From positions 26,510 through 60,718 of the forward strand of contig BFEA01000094.1 of the NCBI GenBank assembly GCA_003427395.1: a stretch of 34,209 bases of DNA. Reading direction: 5' to 3'. The notes under the pieces were generated by a model. That model was given only the letters and a program-made list of their open reading frames with translations, made no database searches and was not told the DNA's origin. Each line of letters starts with the position of its first letter. Positions within the stretch are counted from its first letter, which is position 1. Source of the DNA: Chara braunii. Its lineage: Eukaryota; Streptophyta; Charophyceae; Charales; Characeae. This document shows positions 30,875-34,209 of this stretch, one piece after another. A program made the translations under genes and the position numbers.

Positions 30875-31828
30875 TCAGTCCAGCACCACAACATCTCCTA
30901 AAGCATGCACTTTTCCCAATCGGAACGCGACATTCGTCATACGCCCTACTTTCTTGATTTTCTCCTCGTCGGCCGATACAAGTTGGTCCTTCTCGGTTAG
31001 CATAATCAAATCATTCTTCCTACCCGCTCTCTCGACTACTCGGAGTGATATCGCTAGGACAGCCGCTCCCGAATCTATGATCGCACTATACGGCATTCCC
31101 CAGACTTCAATATCACATTCGGCTGACTTCCACGGAATCGGCTTGATCCGAAGAAAGTGTTCATCTTTCTGTATTAATCCGACTTGGATGGGATCAGGGG
31201 CGACGTCTGCCTTTTCCTCCGAAGGCGGCGCCCTCGCCTTCTGATCTTTTGCGTGTGCAAGAGCGAATCGCTTTCGGTTCGCTTTGCAATGCTGCATCAT
31301 ACGTTCGGTTGCCTGTTCCGAGATGGAGAGTAGGTGGCGAATTGGGAGAGGGATTCGATGATCCAGTGCTCGAGTGACCTCAAGGACATCGATTTCTCCT
31401 GTAACAAAGGTAGGGCCTCCCGTCTCCATTTCGCTCGACGAAGGCCGCCATTCGGCGACATCCCTGGACTCGAGTTCTGGTCGAATTGTCCCAATCATTC
31501 CCAGCCCCGGGTATCCTAGTGATACGTACTGCTCCAGTGGGATAAGCTTAGCTGCTTCCTCACTGGAAATCATCATTCCCGTACTTCCCCCCTGATCATC
31601 CATCACGGCTCCTACACGTCCTGGGCCGTTAGCTATGGGAGCTGCAGCTGCAGGCGCGATCCCGGCTCGGGGCTGCATGGCACGATGGGGGCAATCTCGT
31701 GCCAAGTGTCCCGGTTGATGACATGTAAAACAGGCATTTGTCACTGTCCCGGGTGGCCCCGCTGCCACTTGTGCAGCAGCCATGCCTCCCTGCATTGGTG
31801 CCGCACTGCAATGGGTCGCATATTCCAC
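30875..31828 (-). pseudogene. Gypsy Gag zinc knuckle and protease N-terminal part
   Basis: CFTCHQPGHLARDC at 31732-31691 is a perfect C-x2-C-x4-H-x4-C nucleocapsid knuckle that binds element RNA. About 190 residues further, the sequence MPYSAIIDSGAAVLAISLRV contains the DSG active-site triad of a retropepsin-type aspartic protease. The frame ends at VVVLD with TGA at 30875, where a one-base shift separates it from the rest of the protease fold in the next segment. Between the two lies a linker rich in Glu and Pro. Confidence 0.85.
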
Positions 31829-32721
31829 ATCATAGCTTCTAATCCGGCGTTGTGCTCTCGCTGTTCCTTCTTGCTTTCTTGAATTAGACTAAGCAATGTT
31901 TTAGTTAGCTCCAAGATAGCAGTAGACTCATTCGTTTTTGCGGGTGACTCGATGGTGGGTGGCCGAGTTACGGTTGGGGACGCCATTACCGGGGTCTGCC
32001 TGTCTACGGTCGCTCCATGGGGTGCGGTCCTCGGTGTTACCTGCTCTACATAAACGGGTCCGGCTACGAATCCCACGTTTTCGAATTTGTTTTGCAGTGC
32101 GGCCAGTTCCGCCCTTGCTTTCACAAGTTCGGACGAGTCTCCTTCTCTACCGTAATCCTCATTTTCTAAGAAGCTAGCTGCGAATTTCCGCTCCATCTCT
32201 TCGGCAACGTCCATAATTTGTTGCAACGTATGATTAATGGGAGAGAAGTTTTTACGTAGCTTCCCCCGAATCGTTCTGTTACGTAGTCCATCAATGAGCA
32301 GGTCCCGGCCTACCTGCTCACCTCGCTAAGTCTTTACAAACATTCGATGAAATCTGTTCTGATACTCGGTAATGGATTCGAGTGGTTTCTGAACTCGATC
32401 CTTGATCATATAGAGTGTCTGTTCGGGGTGAACATAATCGAAGTGGTTCATGAAATCCGGCTCGAATGTGGGAAGATCCACCCATACATAAGTGGTATAC
32501 CAATGATGGGTGTCTCCCCCCATCCGCGCGGGGATGTTAATCTGAGCTTCATCGTTCGTATACCGCTGAGCTCAGGGCGTGGCCAACCATGCTCCAGCGA
32601 GATGATGTGCTGGGTCAAATAAATAAAGATTCGGTGGAGCCGCAGGGGTTCGCGCACGCGGGTTAGGCGGTTGATTGGGAATGGCCGCCGCAACGGCTGC
32701 TGCAGCAGCGGCCGCAGCCAT
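31741..32721 (-). pseudogene. Gypsy Gag, N-terminal and capsid part
   Basis: The ATG at 32721-32719 opens a frame with a poly-Ala start followed by IPNQPPNPRARTPAAPPN. A Retrotrans_gag-like region follows (INIPARMGGDTHHWY, PDFMNHFDYVHPEQTLYMIK, SITEYQNRFHRMF, then QVGRDLLIDGLRNRTIRGKL) and a coiled-coil-like stretch with LVKARAELAALQNKFENVG. Gag would assemble the particle that packages element RNA. The frame is broken by TGA at 32572-32574 and TAG at 32326-32328. The zinc knuckle that should follow is in another frame from about 31828, implying a frameshift there. Confidence 0.8.
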
Positions 32722-32875
32722 GGCGCTTGCTTGCCTTGTGGCAGAGGTTCGGCTTCGTGTAGCTACAAGACTACATCGACGTGTATTACCCGCTGGAGGG
32801 CGCCTACGTGGAGCCAGATCGCCTCGCCTTAGCCAGTATAGAGTCTACAAACCCTTATCGCTTAGCCACGTGTCG

Positions 32876-32888
32876 GGCTCCGATACCA
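32876..32888 (-). promoter_or_regulatory. Primer-binding site, initiator tRNA-Met type
   Basis: TGGTATCGGAGCC reads on the minus strand immediately after the LTR homology ends. Plant retrotransposons primed by initiator tRNA-Met carry TGGTATCAGAGC here, a one-base difference. This fixes element orientation and the inner edge of the 5' LTR. Confidence 0.75.
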
Positions 32889-34209
32889 ACCTCACGCCCG
32901 GCGCGACTTCCTGATCAAAGTAGGGTGTGGGCCTGGAAGTGCGAAAAGGGGTGTGCCAAGGATTTTTGGAAGGTGGGGGTGGAGTCCCAGGTCCGAGATG
33001 GGATCTCCAGTGGCAAGGCTAAGGGGCATAGATGCAATAGAGCAATGGGAAAATTTACGGGCGTGGGCTGGCACGTTAGTGGTGCGGGGCCGTCCGATCC
33101 TGACGCGATCGCCAGATCAGGGGAGCCTGTCGAGGCGGTCCTTGGGGCTCACGTCTGCGGGGCCCGCCACGTGGCGTGGGTTGGTGGGAACTAGGCCCAG
33201 GTGTCGAGGCTTCGGGGGTTCGAGTATGGGAACGCCGCCTGCAGCTTCGGCACAGGGTGGATGGCCAGTACGGTGCTATGGAATTCCACGGTACTGCTGT
33301 AAGCTGATGATAGGGGAGGAGGCGGTGGTATGGCGGGAAATTAGTGGCGATAAGAGCGAAGCCGGGATGTATGAAATATTGCGTGTTGTATGTGTTTGGG
33401 TAGTCAGGTCCCCGCGGGTCGCTTTGTACGGCGAGATGGAATTCCCTAGTGCAGAATCTATCCTTCTCTGTGAGGCAGGGGAATACCGGGTTCCTCAAAT
33501 TTCCCCGTAATCGGAGCTGCTCTTCTTCCCTGATTTCTCGGTACCCGAAATATTGTAATCCTTGGAATTCCAAGATACGCCGGAACTCCGCGAGCTCGTC
33601 ATTCTTTTATCACTCACATCCTAGGGGACAAGCTGTTTGGGGAAATCACCGTCCGTAAGTGCGTAAGAAAGACGCGAATGAGTCGCACTTACGCGCACCG
33701 GCGGGCGATGGTTAACCCGATCCTGTGGACATCAACTCCCGCTCACGAAGGGCTAACCTTGTGCGACAGACAAGACACAAATTACAGGTCCGAGTGGTCC
33801 GGACGCGTAAAAGCCACACTCCGTTCGGATCGTGCTTATATGCGTGCATACGATACATCCGCTCATGCTTGTAAGACGATCATTGTGAGACGACAGACAT
33901 CCAATCAATCATGCCAACATGCCATCTCCATTCCCATCCGATTTCATAAGTCCGGGACGTCATTCAAAAACGAAGTGCAAGATGTGCGCGCGTTATCCAT
34001 ACATCATTTCGCGAAAAGAAAGTCCGAGAAAAAAATCAAAACGTAAAACATTGAGAGAAAACCAAGTCGAAACAAACGACAAAGAGGGTCGCAAAAGACA
34101 AGGGCGAGTCGCCCGTAATCGACACCAAAATTTTATATACACAGATGAAAAAGGAACGAAAAAGAAAGATGCAAATCCATGCCCAACTCAACCTCAACTC
34201 TCTCTCTCT
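32889..34209 (-). repeat. Upstream (5') LTR, truncated by window edge
   Basis: It is co-linear with 21951-23278 at an offset of about 10.94 kb, sharing GCGCGACTTCCTGATC and the following 1.3 kb, with scattered substitutions and small indels (for example near 33551 and 33742). It stops inside the (CT)n tract at the window end, the same tract where the other LTR has assembly joins. Confidence 0.9.
34133..34139 (-). promoter_or_regulatory. Putative LTR TATA box (5' LTR)
   Basis: The same TATATAA in the same context as in the other LTR. As the upstream LTR, this is the copy that would drive transcription of the element. Confidence 0.5.

Larger units (their letters stand above)
21940..34209 (-). 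mobile_element. Ty3/gypsy LTR retrotransposon, minus strand, decayed
   Basis: Two direct repeats (21951-23278 and 32889-34209) flank a primer-binding site, gag, CCHC knuckle, protease, RT, RNase H, integrase and two extra ORFs, all in minus-strand order. The RT-RNase H-integrase order defines Ty3/gypsy. The visible length is 12.3 kb and the right LTR is cut by the window edge, so the full element is about 13 kb or more, large for the class. By eye the first 240 bases of the LTRs differ at roughly 15-20 sites, so it is not a recent insertion. Several nonsense codons and frameshifts in gag-pol make it non-autonomous. Confidence 0.9.

Overview
The window looks like a repeat-dominated piece of a plant-lineage nuclear genome. 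Fragments of plant-type mitochondrial atp6 and nad2, the 3' end of a group II intron, a group 3 LEA gene and a Ty3/gypsy element primed by an initiator-Met-like site all point to a streptophyte. The mix of GC-rich transposon coding DNA, long simple repeats and decayed hAT and gypsy elements would fit a charophyte alga such as Chara, but that name is inference. Single-N and 80-N joins inside (CT)n tracts, and an end inside the same type of tract, suggest a draft scaffold.

Layout. 1-495: decayed 3' end of a LINE ORF2. 577-1117: mitochondrial-derived DNA joining antisense atp6, sense nad2 and a group II intron tail (domains V and VI). 2098-2420: a minisatellite of alternating units. 2407-7035, minus strand: a hAT-type transposase (BED finger, DUF659 core, dimerisation region) with one frameshift and one TGA, followed in another frame by a disordered ORF of about 680 codons. 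7258-13600: mostly simple sequence and small non-coding elements, including a 10-bp repeat array, a gapped (CT)n tract, a hairpin, an (AATC)n tract, one copy of a long-TIR MITE that has received a poly(A)-only insertion, and a second TIR element. 13600-19300: poorly classifiable DNA with a foldback element (15713-16331) and a second MITE copy (17034-17228).

The one intact host gene is at 19322-19792, minus strand: a single-exon LEA_4 protein with a TATA box about 230 bp upstream of its start codon. It is followed rightwards by a long TIR element (20408-21545).

21940 to the right edge is one large Ty3/gypsy retrotransposon on the minus strand. From right to left it shows an LTR (32889 onward, truncated by the window), a primer-binding site (32876-32888), gag, a CCHC knuckle, protease, reverse transcriptase, RNase H, a PHD-like Cys/His cluster, integrase, two further ORFs joined to pol and to each other by ATGA stop-start overlaps, and the second LTR (21940 to about 24435). 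Gag-pol carries many nonsense codons and some frameshifts, so this copy is not autonomous. The most interesting features are the ATGA-linked accessory ORFs, the PHD-like cluster, a 273-bp in-frame duplication in the RT region, and the poly(A)-only insertion with its 17-bp target duplication.
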